Origin: Saprospiraceae bacterium
Lineage (GTDB): Bacteria > Bacteroidota > Bacteroidia > Chitinophagales > Saprospiraceae
Reading direction: 5' to 3'
NCBI GenBank assembly: GCA_015490715.1
Contig: WFXH01000026.1
Location: 1-63,779 of the forward strand
DNA length: 63,779 bases
This document shows, in pieces, positions 45,322-54,351 of the stretch (the stretch's first letter is position 1; each line of letters starts with the position of its first letter). The position numbers and the translations under genes were made by a program. Below the pieces are notes generated by a model. The model was given only the letters and a program-made list of their open reading frames with translations, had not been told where the DNA came from and did no database searches.

Positions 45322-45735
45322 ATGAAGGCAAGAAAGCGGTACCATCGGGTGTTTGAACGCACAACCTACACGGTGTGGCTGGACGACAGGGTATATCGCA
45401 TTCGATTGGATGCACCGAATGGGTTTATGAATACACTGTCCGGTGCCTCGCGAGGATGGGCACTGATTACGGCCCACAATCCCCTTCCCAACATCTTGAG
45501 TGCCGAAGAAAATCAGCGTCGCAACGAGGCGCTCGCCGCCTTGCTCGATCGCAGAGGGTATAGTTATTTTCCCGCCCTTGGGCAAGCTGATGAATGGAAA
45601 GAGGAGAGTTTTTTGATCGTGGGGATCCCATTGGCCGATGCCCTCCGCATAGCTCGTTCCTTTGGACAAGTAGCCATACTGTGGGGAAAAGACGACAGCC
45701 CTGCGCAGATCGTGTATACCGATGAGGAGGAGTAG
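45322..45735 (+). CDS. DUF3293 domain protein
   Basis: This 137-residue protein has the family pattern: WALITAHNPLPNILSAEENQRRNEALAALL followed by EESFLIVGIPLADALRIARSFGQVAILW. No enzyme motif or signal peptide is present; it is probably cytoplasmic. The function of the family is not known to me. Confidence 0.8.
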   Translation: MKARKRYHRVFERTTYTVWLDDRVYRIRLDAPNGFMNTLSGASRGWALITAHNPLPNILSAEENQRRNEALAALLDRRGYSYFPALGQADEWKEESFLIVGIPLADALRIARSFGQVAILWGKDDSPAQIVYTDEEE

Positions 45736-45897
45736 CGGCCTGTACAAGGTCGAACACTGTATTTTGTGTCCATGTTATATTAAAATGAGGAGCGTCATTG
45801 CTGGTGAGCGGTTGCGCCTGCACGCGATAGATTGTTTGATGCTGAATATGCAGAAAATAAACATTAAAAAAATTTTTAATATGTATAAAAAAGCGCA

Positions 45898-45905
45898 TAT
45901 CTTTG
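45898..45905 (+). promoter_or_regulatory. Candidate -7 element of the rpoN promoter
   Basis: TATCTTTG, a perfect TAnnTTTG, 34 bases before the rpoN ATG. The upstream region is very AT-rich and lacks a clear -33 TTTG. Confidence 0.5.
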
Positions 45906-45939
45906 CGCTGGAAACCGAAACGCAAAAGTGCAGTAGTCT

Positions 45940-47484
45940 ATGTTAGAGCAGAAGTTGACCCAGAAGATGATGCAGAAGCTGTCGCCGCAGCAGATACAGC
46001 TCATCAAATTGTTGCAGGTGCCGACAGCGCAATTGGATCAAAAAATACAGGAGGAGATTGAGAGCAATCCGGCATTGGAGATAGCGGATGGATCGGAAGC
46101 AAGTACGGAAGACAGTGATGATGATCTCTCGGTGATGGATGTCTTTCCCTTAGAGGAGGAGCGCGAGGCAGAGGGGGTGGACGAAGAGGCCGATTATGTT
46201 GAGGAGGGTTTTGACATCGATGATGAGTTTATACAGACCTATGTAGAAGAAGATCCCGTGGCCTATCGCGATTATGCGGAGCATTGGGAAGATGAAGAGG
46301 AGTCGAAGGCCCCACCGATACGGGTGGAGAAGACCTTTCACGAGTATTTGTTGGAGCAACTCGGCATGGAGGACATCAAAGATGAGAAGAAGCGCATAAT
46401 AGCCGAACACATCATAGGCAATATCGACGAATCGGGGTATTTGCGCAGGGATGTCGACGCCATTGCCGACGACATACTCTTTTCACTTGGAATCAAGGTG
46501 GAGCCCGAGGAAGTGGAGGAGATGTTGAAGGTCATCCAGCGGTTTGATCCAGTGGGGGTAGGTGCGCGCGATTTGCGGGAGTGTCTGCTCATTCAGTTGC
46601 GAGAAAAGTTGCGCAATCAGAAAAACCCGTCGCCTGCACTGCAGCTGGCCCACACCATCATCGACCGCTATTTCAATGCCTTTGCCAAAAAGCACTACAA
46701 TCGCCTGCTCAAGCAATTGAATATCGACGAAGCGCAACTCAAGGAAGCCATCGACGAGATACTCAAGCTCAACCCAAAGCCCGCCAGCGGTTTTATTAAA
46801 TCCTCTTCAAGGGACTACGCCATGTACATCGTGCCCGATTTTATCGTCACCAACAACAACGGCAAGCTCGAACTCAGTCTCAATACGCGCAATATGCCCG
46901 AATTGCGCATCAACGAAAAGTTTAAACGCCTCCTCGAACAATATCAGGACAAGAAAAAACGCGGCAATGCCTCGAAGAAGGACAAGGAAACCATCATGTT
47001 TGTCAAGTCGAAAATCGACAGCGCCAAATGGTTTATCGATGCGTTAAAGCAGCGCCAAAAGACGCTGTACAAGACGATGTACGCCATCATGCAAAGCCAA
47101 AAAGACTACTTTCTCACCGGCGATGAGAGCAAGATCAAGCCGATGATCCTCAAAGACATCGCCGAGCTCACGGGGCTCGATATATCTACTATTTCACGCG
47201 TAGCCAATAGCAAGTACGTGCAGACGGAATACGGCACCAAATTGCTCAAAGATTTCTTCTCCGAGTCGGTCGTCAACCAAAAAGGGGAGGAGATTTCGAC
47301 CCTTGAGATCAAACAGATCATGAAAAAGCTCATCGACGAGGAGGACAAGCGCAATCCCCTTTCGGATGAAAAATTGCGCGAAGAGCTGCAAAAGCGCGGG
47401 TACAACATAGCGCGGCGCACCATTGCCAAATACCGTGAGTCGCTCAATATTCCCGTGGCGCGCCTGCGGAAGGAAATCGTTTAG
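45940..47484 (+). CDS. rpoN: RNA polymerase sigma-54 factor
   Basis: RpoN directs polymerase to -24/-12 promoters under AAA+ activators. The 514-residue protein has region I rich in Gln and Leu (QQIQLIKLLQVPTAQLDQKIQEEIESNP is its pattern), an acidic region II (residues about 45-115), the core-binding region (GVGARDLRECLLIQL) and the C-terminal RpoN box ARRTIAKYRE. Length and domain order are typical of Bacteroidota. No bacterial enhancer-binding activator is encoded in the window. Convergent with the GmhB-like gene. Confidence 0.95.
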   Translation: MLEQKLTQKMMQKLSPQQIQLIKLLQVPTAQLDQKIQEEIESNPALEIADGSEASTEDSDDDLSVMDVFPLEEEREAEGVDEEADYVEEGFDIDDEFIQTYVEEDPVAYRDYAEHWEDEEESKAPPIRVEKTFHEYLLEQLGMEDIKDEKKRIIAEHIIGNIDESGYLRRDVDAIADDILFSLGIKVEPEEVEEMLKVIQRFDPVGVGARDLRECLLIQLREKLRNQKNPSPALQLAHTIIDRYFNAFAKKHYNRLLKQLNIDEAQLKEAIDEILKLNPKPASGFIKSSSRDYAMYIVPDFIVTNNNGKLELSLNTRNMPELRINEKFKRLLEQYQDKKKRGNASKKDKETIMFVKSKIDSAKWFIDALKQRQKTLYKTMYAIMQSQKDYFLTGDESKIKPMILKDIAELTGLDISTISRVANSKYVQTEYGTKLLKDFFSESVVNQKGEEISTLEIKQIMKKLIDEEDKRNPLSDEKLREELQKRGYNIARRTIAKYRESLNIPVARLRKEIV

Positions 47485-47491
47485 TACAGGA

Positions 47492-48043
47492 TCAAAGTGC
47501 GCGTATCTTGTCTATGAGCGCCTGTAGTTGGGGCGCTTGCCAGTGGGGCAGTGTGCCTAACACATGAGAGGGAAGCTCATTCGGCGCATTGGGTCCAAAC
47601 CATATGGCGAGCATCTGCAGCTGGCGGGCAAAGTCCATATCGCTCCTCTTATCTCCTATCATCACGCTCTGCGCCAACCGAATGTCGGGGTATTCCGCCA
47701 AAGCCCATAGGGCCATTCCGGGCCAGGGCTTTCTACACAGGTGCTGGCTCTCTTCGGTATGTGGGCAAAAGTAGATGCGGTCGATAGTAATGCCTTTCGA
47801 TGCCATTGCGGTGCGCATGCGGTAGTGCAATCGGTGGAGCTCGTCGGCGCGCAACAGGCCTTTGGCCATGCCTTGCTGATTGGTCACCACCAATACATAG
47901 TCGAAGTAAGGCCGTAGAGCAGCCAACCCCTCCATCACACCGGGCAAGAATTCCCATTCCTCCCATCGTCGGATGTAATACCCTTCGATCTGGCGATTGA
48001 TCACTCCATCGCGATCCAAAAAGAGCGCACGAGACATCGTCAA
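47492..48043 (-). CDS. gmhB: HAD-IIIA phosphatase, GmhB-like (heptose bisphosphate type)
   Basis: This 183-residue HAD-IIIA hydrolase has LFLDRDGVIN (nucleophile and acid Asp), VVTNQQGMAKG and CRKPWPGM, the set shared by D-glycero-D-manno-heptose 1,7-bisphosphate 7-phosphatase and histidinol-phosphatase. The typical zinc loop CPHxxx...CxCRKP is altered: here CPHTEESQHLCRKP has only two cysteines, with His-Leu in place of the third. So GmhB function is likely but the metal site may differ. No other heptose gene is in the window. ATG 48037 is an alternative start. Confidence 0.75.
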   Translation of the reverse strand: MTMSRALFLDRDGVINRQIEGYYIRRWEEWEFLPGVMEGLAALRPYFDYVLVVTNQQGMAKGLLRADELHRLHYRMRTAMASKGITIDRIYFCPHTEESQHLCRKPWPGMALWALAEYPDIRLAQSVMIGDKRSDMDFARQLQMLAIWFGPNAPNELPSHVLGTLPHWQAPQLQALIDKIRAL

Positions 48044-48153
48044 CGCGTCGTTTTTCGCTGCGATATTAGGGGTTTTTGACTAATTTGAAAACGGCAACAG
48101 CGGATGGAGCCACGGTGTTTTGCTCCTCAGAATGCATCGGCTGTATTTATAGG

Positions 48154-48166
48154 GGTATAAAATAGT
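48154..48166 (+). repeat. GGTATAAAATNGT repeat copy (intergenic)
   Basis: Exact copy (N = A) in the 132-base gap between the GmhB-like gene and the end of the DUF4412 gene; no plus-strand gene starts nearby. Confidence 0.7.
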
Positions 48167-48175
48167 TGTTATCTA

Positions 48176-49063
48176 CTAATCGCGCTCTAATGTGGTGACG
48201 GGGCTGTATTCCTTATTGTGCACGACATACATTTTTTTACGGACGGCTGTTGTCGTGTAGGAAGACACTTCGTCGGAGTCTTTCGATCGGGTGACGGATT
48301 CGAAGACGATGCCTTTAGGCATCTTGTCGCGGCGGCTGACGGGCATGATCTCTCGAGAGAATGCCTCGTAGATATCTTCCCATGTGACGGGGAAATCTTC
48401 TGCTATAAAGGCTCGGGTGATGGTGGTGGAATCTTCGATCATCCACTCGGAGGTCTTGTAGCCGAGTATGCGCTTGGTCTTACCGGTTTTTGTAATCTTT
48501 GTATCGTCGACGACGGGTACGTTGTTTTGCAGGGCCTTAGCCCATCGCAGGGACATGACATAGACTTCTTTGTCCTGGAGGTTGTACCCTGCGACCCAGA
48601 GGTTGTTGCCATCGGTGACCATCAGGCCTTTTTGGTCGTTGGAGGGGTCTTTTTGCAGATATCCCATGATGGGTTGATCCTGGGAGAGGAGCATGACGAC
48701 TTCGTTGGTGTCGCCGTTGTAGCCGACGAGGGTGATGTCGAGCTGGTAGTCAAATTCGTAGCTGGGCGGTAGGCTGTCGTAAAGATTGGATTTGAGGACA
48801 AACTCCTCGAAGGTGCCTGAAAAATTGCCGCTATCGCGTTGGCTTTCGTATTCACTGTGGAGTGCACTGTCGAGATAATTGTCGAACTGGCGCATAGTGG
48901 CTTTGGTGATCTCTTCGGCGATGCGCTCGGAGATCTTTTCCTCCAGCTGTTCGGCTACCTTTTCCTGCACGCGCCGGGCGATGTTGCGGAGGATTTGACT
49001 CTGGCTTGGAACCGACGGAAGGAGGAAAGATGCAGTGAGAAGAAGGGCTAATAACGATTTCAT
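48176..49063 (-). CDS. Secreted DUF4412 domain protein
   Basis: This 295-residue protein starts at the ATG 49063 with a clear signal peptide (MKSLLALLLTASFLLP). A charged helical stretch of about 35 residues (RRVQEKVAEQLEEKISERIA) precedes a beta-rich domain (FDYQLDITLVGYNGDTNEVVMLL) that matches the DUF4412 pattern. The start is supported by the -7 element at 49094-49101, which would lie inside the gene if a longer start were used. The role is unknown; related proteins are periplasmic. Confidence 0.8.
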   Translation of the reverse strand: MKSLLALLLTASFLLPSVPSQSQILRNIARRVQEKVAEQLEEKISERIAEEITKATMRQFDNYLDSALHSEYESQRDSGNFSGTFEEFVLKSNLYDSLPPSYEFDYQLDITLVGYNGDTNEVVMLLSQDQPIMGYLQKDPSNDQKGLMVTDGNNLWVAGYNLQDKEVYVMSLRWAKALQNNVPVVDDTKITKTGKTKRILGYKTSEWMIEDSTTITRAFIAEDFPVTWEDIYEAFSREIMPVSRRDKMPKGIVFESVTRSKDSDEVSSYTTTAVRKKMYVVHNKEYSPVTTLERD

Positions 49064-49093
49064 AACTATAAAGTTGGAGAAGTGAATATTGCA

Positions 49094-49101
49094 CAAAGCT
49101 A
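49094..49101 (-). promoter_or_regulatory. Candidate -7 element of the DUF4412 gene
   Basis: Minus strand reads TAGCTTTG (TAnnTTTG), 30 bases before the ATG at 49063. Confidence 0.5.
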
Positions 49102-49140
49102 ATAAAATTTTTGTAACACATTGGGGAGAGGAAGGGTGGA

Positions 49141-49188
49141 GGTATAAAATAGTGCGTGATGGATGGATAGGGGCGTACGATTTTATAC
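49141..49188. repeat. Inverted pair of GGTATAAAATNGT repeats between divergent genes
   Basis: The left arm GGTATAAAATAGTGCG (49141-49156) and the right arm CGTACGATTTTATAC (49174-49188) are complementary at 13 of 15 positions with a 17-base spacer. They sit between the divergent DUF4412 and DUF2851 genes, roughly 80 bases from each start, so each arm points across the other toward its gene. This suggests a regulatory site or a hairpin. Confidence 0.7.
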
Positions 49189-49229
49189 AAAATTGCTATT
49201 TTCGCTGAAGGGAACATCGAGCGGTTATC

Positions 49230-50558
49230 ATGGGTCGAGAGCGCTTGCATATCGACGAAGATGTGTTGCATTTTATCTGGATGCGTGGGCTTTGGGATGT
49301 ACGGGATGCGCGTACGACCGATGGACAGTTGTTGGAACTCATCGATGCGGGGCGGCACAACGAGCATGCGGGGCCGGACTTTTTCAATGCCAAGCTGCGC
49401 ATCGATGAGCAGGTATGGGCCGGCACGGTGGAGATTCATCTGCGGGCATCGGATTGGTTGCGCCATGGCCATAGTGCGGATCCGCTCTACGACAGTGTCG
49501 TCTTACACGTCGTATGGGAGGAGGATGCGCCGATCTATCGAAGAGGAGGCGAACGGATTCCATGTCTGGAGTTGAAGGATCGGGTAGATGTGCGCATGTT
49601 GGAGCGCTATGGTCAGTTGATGCGTTCGACGGCCTGGGTGCCCTGTGCTGCCCTTGTGGGGCAGGTACCGTCCCTGCAGTTGCGGGCATGGACGGATCGC
49701 ATGGTGGTAGAGCGATTGGAGGAAAAGGCCCAGCACATTGAGGAGGTGTGGGAGCACCTGGATAAAGATCTCGAGCAGGCGTTGTACGTGATGTTGATGC
49801 GCAATTTTGGTTTTGGGGTCAACAACGACGCCTTTGAAGAGCTGGCCATGCGGTTGCCTTATCGCATTGTACAGCGGCATCGCACAGATCGCACCGACGT
49901 AGAGGCGATGTACTTTGGTGTGGCGGGTTTTTTGGGTGAAATCGATGAGCAGGACAGCTACATGCGGGATTTGCACTTTCGCTTTGCGCATTGGCGCAAG
50001 AAGTACGCACTGGTACCGCTTTCGCGACAGCGGTGGAGATTTTTTCGGCTTCGGCCGCACAACTTTCCCACCATGCGCATTGCCCAATTTGTCGATTTTA
50101 TCACGCGACACGATCATCTGGTGGCCTCTGTCGTAGAGGCTGGGGATTACAGGGCATATAAACGGCTCTTTGAGCTACGCGTGTCGCCGTATTGGCGCGA
50201 GCACTATCGCTTTGGCAGTAAGACCGGGCGGCCGCACACGGGGAGATTGTCTCCGGGCAGTGTGCACCTCTTATTGATCAATACGGTGGTGCCCTTTTTG
50301 TTTTTTTATGCCGAGGTTCATGCTCGGGATGATTTGAGGGATCGCGCGATGGAAATCCTCGAAGCGCTTCCTCCTGAAGACAATGCCATTATCCGCGGTT
50401 GGAGGCGTTGTGGTCTGGACCCTCAGAGTGCTTTAGATACGCAGGCATGGCTATATCTACGAAGGGCGTATTGCGAAACGCATCGCTGCGCCCATTGCCG
50501 CATCGGGCAGTACTTGATTGCGGGCAATGATTTTTCCAAATGCGATGAAAACGCGTAG
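49230..50558 (+). CDS. DUF2851 family protein
   Basis: This 442-residue protein has the family signature HNEHAGPDFFNAKLRIDEQVWAGTVEIH, then RASDWLRHGHSADPLYDSVVLHVVWEED, and the later NFGFGVNNDAFEELAMRLP. DUF2851 is almost confined to Bacteroidota; its function is unknown. A C-terminal CxxC pair (CAHCRIGQY) could hold a metal. It has no signal peptide and is probably cytoplasmic. The GGTATAAAAT inverted repeat lies upstream. Confidence 0.87.
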   Translation: MGRERLHIDEDVLHFIWMRGLWDVRDARTTDGQLLELIDAGRHNEHAGPDFFNAKLRIDEQVWAGTVEIHLRASDWLRHGHSADPLYDSVVLHVVWEEDAPIYRRGGERIPCLELKDRVDVRMLERYGQLMRSTAWVPCAALVGQVPSLQLRAWTDRMVVERLEEKAQHIEEVWEHLDKDLEQALYVMLMRNFGFGVNNDAFEELAMRLPYRIVQRHRTDRTDVEAMYFGVAGFLGEIDEQDSYMRDLHFRFAHWRKKYALVPLSRQRWRFFRLRPHNFPTMRIAQFVDFITRHDHLVASVVEAGDYRAYKRLFELRVSPYWREHYRFGSKTGRPHTGRLSPGSVHLLLINTVVPFLFFYAEVHARDDLRDRAMEILEALPPEDNAIIRGWRRCGLDPQSALDTQAWLYLRRAYCETHRCAHCRIGQYLIAGNDFSKCDENA

Positions 50559-50605
50559 CGAGTTTTGCCGTAACTTGCGCCTTGGATCTGCTAAGATGTG
50601 GTCGG

Positions 50606-52819
50606 ATGAAGTGGACGATCTTCTTCTGGTTTTTGGGAATCATTGCTGTAGGAGCGCAGGATTACGTATTGTCGCCAGAGGAGGTTCAGCAGAAGTACCG
50701 TTTTACACCTCTTAAAATATCGGAGGCATACGTACTCGATGGGCGTATGGAGGAGCCCTTTTGGTCGAGGGCACCGGTGATGGATGACTTTTTTCTTCAC
50801 GATCCGGTTCTGAAGCCGCATGTGCAGCCACCAACGGAGGTGCGCGTGGTGTACAATGCGGAAGGCCTGCTCATCCATGCCCGCATGTATCAGCGGTTGC
50901 GGCCCATCATTCAGACATTGCGCAGGGATCGTCAATTTTGGCAAAGCGATGGGTTTGTGGTATTGCTCGATCCCAACAATTCGCGTACCTATGGCTTTGC
51001 CTTTGGAGTCAACGCAGGCGGTGCACAGATGGAAGGCATTGTCACTTCGAGGGGATTTGATCCCGTCGACAACAATTGGGACAACAAGTGGTTTTCGGCC
51101 GTGTATCGCACCGATTCCACGTGGGAAGTCGAGATGTTTATTCCCTTTAAGAGCCTGCGCTACAATCGGCAGGCGCGCATATGGGGCGTCAACTTCGAGC
51201 GGAATTACATGCACCGCAACGAATACCACACCTGGACACCGGTGCCGGAGCAATTTACGGGATTGGACTTCGGATATACGGGGGCATTGGTGTGGGAGGA
51301 GCCCTTGCCCGAGCCGGGATTGAACATGGCGCTCATTCCCTATGCTTCAGTTGGGTTAGAGAAGGACGAAGAGGGTCATCGCAGCTGGAAGCGCCTTGCA
51401 GGGGGAGATGTCAAGCTCGCGCTCACGGAGGGACTGTATTTGGATGCGACGGTCAATCCCGATTTTTCCAACGTGGAAGTCGATGAGTTGGTCACCAATT
51501 TGACGCGCTTTAGCATTTTCTTACCAGAAAAGCGCGGGTTCTTTTTGGAAAATAGCGACCTGTTCAGCTCTTTTGGGACGCCTTCCATTCGTCCGTTTTT
51601 TTCGCGGCGCATCGGCATTGAAGACGGTCGTGCGGTACCCATCGTCTTTGGTGCGCGTGTGACGGGTAGTGTCCACCCGCGTTTGCGCGTGGGAGCGATG
51701 AATGTGCATGTACAAAGCGATGAAGATACCTACCAAAACTACACGGCTGTGACCTTTCGCCAGACGCTTGGAAATCGCTCGGGCGTGCGCGGCATCTTTC
51801 TCAATCGACAGCGATTTAATGGTTACCGCCCCGACAGCATCGATTACGGTAGGGACCTCGGTGGCGAGCTCTTTTACAAGAGCGATGACGGCAAGTGGAC
51901 AGCCTGGCTGGAATACCACCGCTCCTTTAAATACGGCTATACCGACCACAACTCCTTTTACAAGTGGGGATTTATTCACCGATCGCGCCACTGGCGCATT
52001 GTCCACGGATGGACCAGAGTGGGAGTCAACTACTTTACCGATATGGGGTTTAGTCGCAGGATCTTGCATTACGATGCCGAACGCGACACCTTCATCCGGG
52101 TGGGCTACAATCAAAATTTCACCTTCATCCAATATCGCATCTATGCTCAGTCAGAGTGGGTCAACACCTACGAATTGGAGTACGTGTGGCGTGGGGCGTG
52201 GCTCTACGATTGGACCATAAACGAGGGGCGCCACTCCTTCAATTTTATAACCCAGTGGCGCTCAGGCGATGAAGGCGAAATTCAGTTGGTGTACCAATGG
52301 GTGGATCTGCTCTATCCGTATTCGTTTACGGGAGGCGAACCCCTGAAGCCGGGGCCTTACGGATTCTTTTTTACCAATGGCCTGTTTAAGACATCGCCCT
52401 ATCGCCTGTGGGGCTTTGAGGGAGAGGTATCTGCCGGGCAGTTTTATAGTGGTCGAAAGTACTCCGTAAAGATAGGCAGTCGCTATAGAATCCAACCCTG
52501 GGGAGTTTTTGGCTTGAGCTACGAATATTACCATCTCCTCTTCCCGGAGCCCTACGGCAGTCGCGATATCCAGGCCGTCAATGCGCGGATCGAAATCAGT
52601 TTTTCGACCCAGCTGTACTGGACAACACTCTTCCAATTTGTCCAGCAGCAAGAGTTTATGGGTATCAACAGCCGACTCCAGTGGCGCTTTGCCCCCATGT
52701 CGGATATGTACCTCATCTACATCGACAACTATTTCACACCCGTAGATATGCCCTTTGCCCAACTCCACAATGAGGGCCGAAGCTTTGTGGTCAAGGTGAA
52801 CTACTGGTTTTCGGTTTAG
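50606..52819 (+). CDS. DUF5916 outer-membrane protein with CBM9-like N terminus
   Basis: This 737-residue secreted protein has a signal peptide (MKWTIFFWFLGIIAVGAQ). Residues about 30-220 form a family-9 carbohydrate-binding-like beta-sandwich (ISEAYVLDGRMEEPFWSRA, WEVEMFIPFKSLRYN). The rest is the DUF5916 barrel (LDATVNPDFSNVEVDE, FLPEKRGFFLENSDLF, RPFFSRRIGI) with a strand-rich end. Members are thought to be outer-membrane proteins of unknown role; binding of a sugar polymer is an inference from the CBM9-like fold. ATG 50606 gives the signal peptide; the TTG at 50582 does not improve it. Its stop overlaps the convergent HEPN-like gene. Confidence 0.85.
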   Translation: MKWTIFFWFLGIIAVGAQDYVLSPEEVQQKYRFTPLKISEAYVLDGRMEEPFWSRAPVMDDFFLHDPVLKPHVQPPTEVRVVYNAEGLLIHARMYQRLRPIIQTLRRDRQFWQSDGFVVLLDPNNSRTYGFAFGVNAGGAQMEGIVTSRGFDPVDNNWDNKWFSAVYRTDSTWEVEMFIPFKSLRYNRQARIWGVNFERNYMHRNEYHTWTPVPEQFTGLDFGYTGALVWEEPLPEPGLNMALIPYASVGLEKDEEGHRSWKRLAGGDVKLALTEGLYLDATVNPDFSNVEVDELVTNLTRFSIFLPEKRGFFLENSDLFSSFGTPSIRPFFSRRIGIEDGRAVPIVFGARVTGSVHPRLRVGAMNVHVQSDEDTYQNYTAVTFRQTLGNRSGVRGIFLNRQRFNGYRPDSIDYGRDLGGELFYKSDDGKWTAWLEYHRSFKYGYTDHNSFYKWGFIHRSRHWRIVHGWTRVGVNYFTDMGFSRRILHYDAERDTFIRVGYNQNFTFIQYRIYAQSEWVNTYELEYVWRGAWLYDWTINEGRHSFNFITQWRSGDEGEIQLVYQWVDLLYPYSFTGGEPLKPGPYGFFFTNGLFKTSPYRLWGFEGEVSAGQFYSGRKYSVKIGSRYRIQPWGVFGLSYEYYHLLFPEPYGSRDIQAVNARIEISFSTQLYWTTLFQFVQQQEFMGINSRLQWRFAPMSDMYLIYIDNYFTPVDMPFAQLHNEGRSFVVKVNYWFSV

Positions 52820-54327
52820 TTGTCTACGATTATCGAATGACGATCGAGCTGTCCGTCGGCGTCGATAAATTCGTGGGGAGAGGCCCACAGCAACAATCTC
52901 GGATGAAAACATACGCTGCAGTATTGGAGTCTGAAAAACTCCGACACGCTGTGCCAGTAGTGATCGCCTTCAGCGCAGTAGAGGTAAATGCTCTTCGACA
53001 CAGTGGGGAGTAGTCCGGATATCTTATGCGGTGAGTACTTCATCCTCTTGCGCGTGTAGTAGGGATTGTCGCCGTGTAGTACGAGCGTGTCGATTTGCAC
53101 ATCTCCGTGTTCGCTAAAGCCAATGGTGTCGATCCACATCAGATAGAGTTGGTCTAAAGTGTACTCTACAAAGCCGTAGAGGGTAGAAAAGATGGGGTAA
53201 TGCTTGCGCAAATAAGAGCGGTAAAAAGGCAACCCATTGGGGATTTCGATCTCGGGCATGTACTCATCTTTGCCGTAAAAGGGCGCGTGTTGGTAGTTGT
53301 GGATAAAGTGGTTGCGAAATCGGACGAAATCCCATAGGTAGGCATTCCATTTTTTATCGGAGGGAGCATCCCTTTTAAACAGTGTGTGGCGCGCTTTACT
53401 GATGCGTTGTGAGAGGATTTGTGCGATGGGATTGCCCTCTTCGAGGGCGGGAAGGTGTAGCAGCTCTGTGAAGAGTTTGGCCCATCGGCCGAGGGTGGGC
53501 TTGTTGTTGTTAAAATAATGCTGAAGGATCCACTTGCGCTGTTCGTCATCGAAAAAGACACTTAGGGCAATGAGGGTCCAAGTGCGCACCATACTATCGA
53601 AAAGGTCGATCAAGTAGAGCATTTCGCGCTGATAGGAGGTGGAATTGCGCCATTTGTTGAGTCGCACCGAAATGGGGTAGGGCAGTTCGTACTGGTATCG
53701 CTTGATGAGCAATTCCTCACGGCGGACGGAGTGGACATACCGCCAGATCTTGTTGAGCTGGAGGGCATAGAAATCAATGTCGTAGGCTCGAGTTTGTTGG
53801 TGGCAATTTGGACAGAGCGTTTGGGTGGGTACGTGGTCGATGGCGTTTTGCAGTTTAGGTATGAAATCGAAGATGCATCCCTCCGCAGGTGAATGGATGG
53901 GCAAGGTGTCGAACGTCGCTCCCCGCTGCAGGAACAGGTATTGGAGGATGACCTTCGCCACCTGATGGAGGCCGAAGAGTAGCCTTTGCTGTTCGTCATC
54001 GTTTGGAGGGATGTATACGAAGGCGTTGGGTAGTCCGTTGGGATCGGGACTGGTCAGCCAGTTGTGCTCGTTGGGAACACTGGTGAGCACGATGAGGAGA
54101 TCCCTTTTTTCGAACAGTCCCATTTGCTTGCGTATGGCAGGGCAATGGAAGAAGAAGTCCGACCAACGGAAAAAGCCGTTATCCTGCGGTATGTTGACGG
54201 AGTGGCCTTCGTAAAAGATGATGGGCCCTGGAAACTGCACTGCTCTCAGATAGATATGATGGACGAGGTGGGCATCCATCTCTGGAGTATACGCAAGACA
54301 GACGGGTAAAGAGGTGTTGGAATGCAT
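52816..54327 (-). CDS. Unknown 503-residue protein with an RNxxxH (HEPN-type) motif and split CxxC pairs
   Basis: I do not recognise a family. Seen: CPNC (C172, C175) and CSVC (C470, C473) that could form one zinc site from distant halves; a helical region from about 230 to 400; and, inside it, RFRNHFIH, giving R338-N339-xxx-H343, the Rx4H motif with the polar second residue typical of HEPN ribonucleases. The N terminus has VLTSVPNEHNW and alternating strands. Neighbours (DUF5916, MtfA-like) are not defence genes. No antitoxin-like small gene is adjacent. HEPN assignment is a motif reading, not a domain match. Confidence 0.6.
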   Translation of the reverse strand: MHSNTSLPVCLAYTPEMDAHLVHHIYLRAVQFPGPIIFYEGHSVNIPQDNGFFRWSDFFFHCPAIRKQMGLFEKRDLLIVLTSVPNEHNWLTSPDPNGLPNAFVYIPPNDDEQQRLLFGLHQVAKVILQYLFLQRGATFDTLPIHSPAEGCIFDFIPKLQNAIDHVPTQTLCPNCHQQTRAYDIDFYALQLNKIWRYVHSVRREELLIKRYQYELPYPISVRLNKWRNSTSYQREMLYLIDLFDSMVRTWTLIALSVFFDDEQRKWILQHYFNNNKPTLGRWAKLFTELLHLPALEEGNPIAQILSQRISKARHTLFKRDAPSDKKWNAYLWDFVRFRNHFIHNYQHAPFYGKDEYMPEIEIPNGLPFYRSYLRKHYPIFSTLYGFVEYTLDQLYLMWIDTIGFSEHGDVQIDTLVLHGDNPYYTRKRMKYSPHKISGLLPTVSKSIYLYCAEGDHYWHSVSEFFRLQYCSVCFHPRLLLWASPHEFIDADGQLDRHSIIVDN

Positions 54328-54351
54328 GTTTGATCAAGTCTTATAACGATT

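Noticed and set aside
45722-45946. 74-codon ORF between DUF3293 and rpoN
   Set aside because: It overlaps both neighbours and the AT-rich rpoN promoter; composition is not coding-like.
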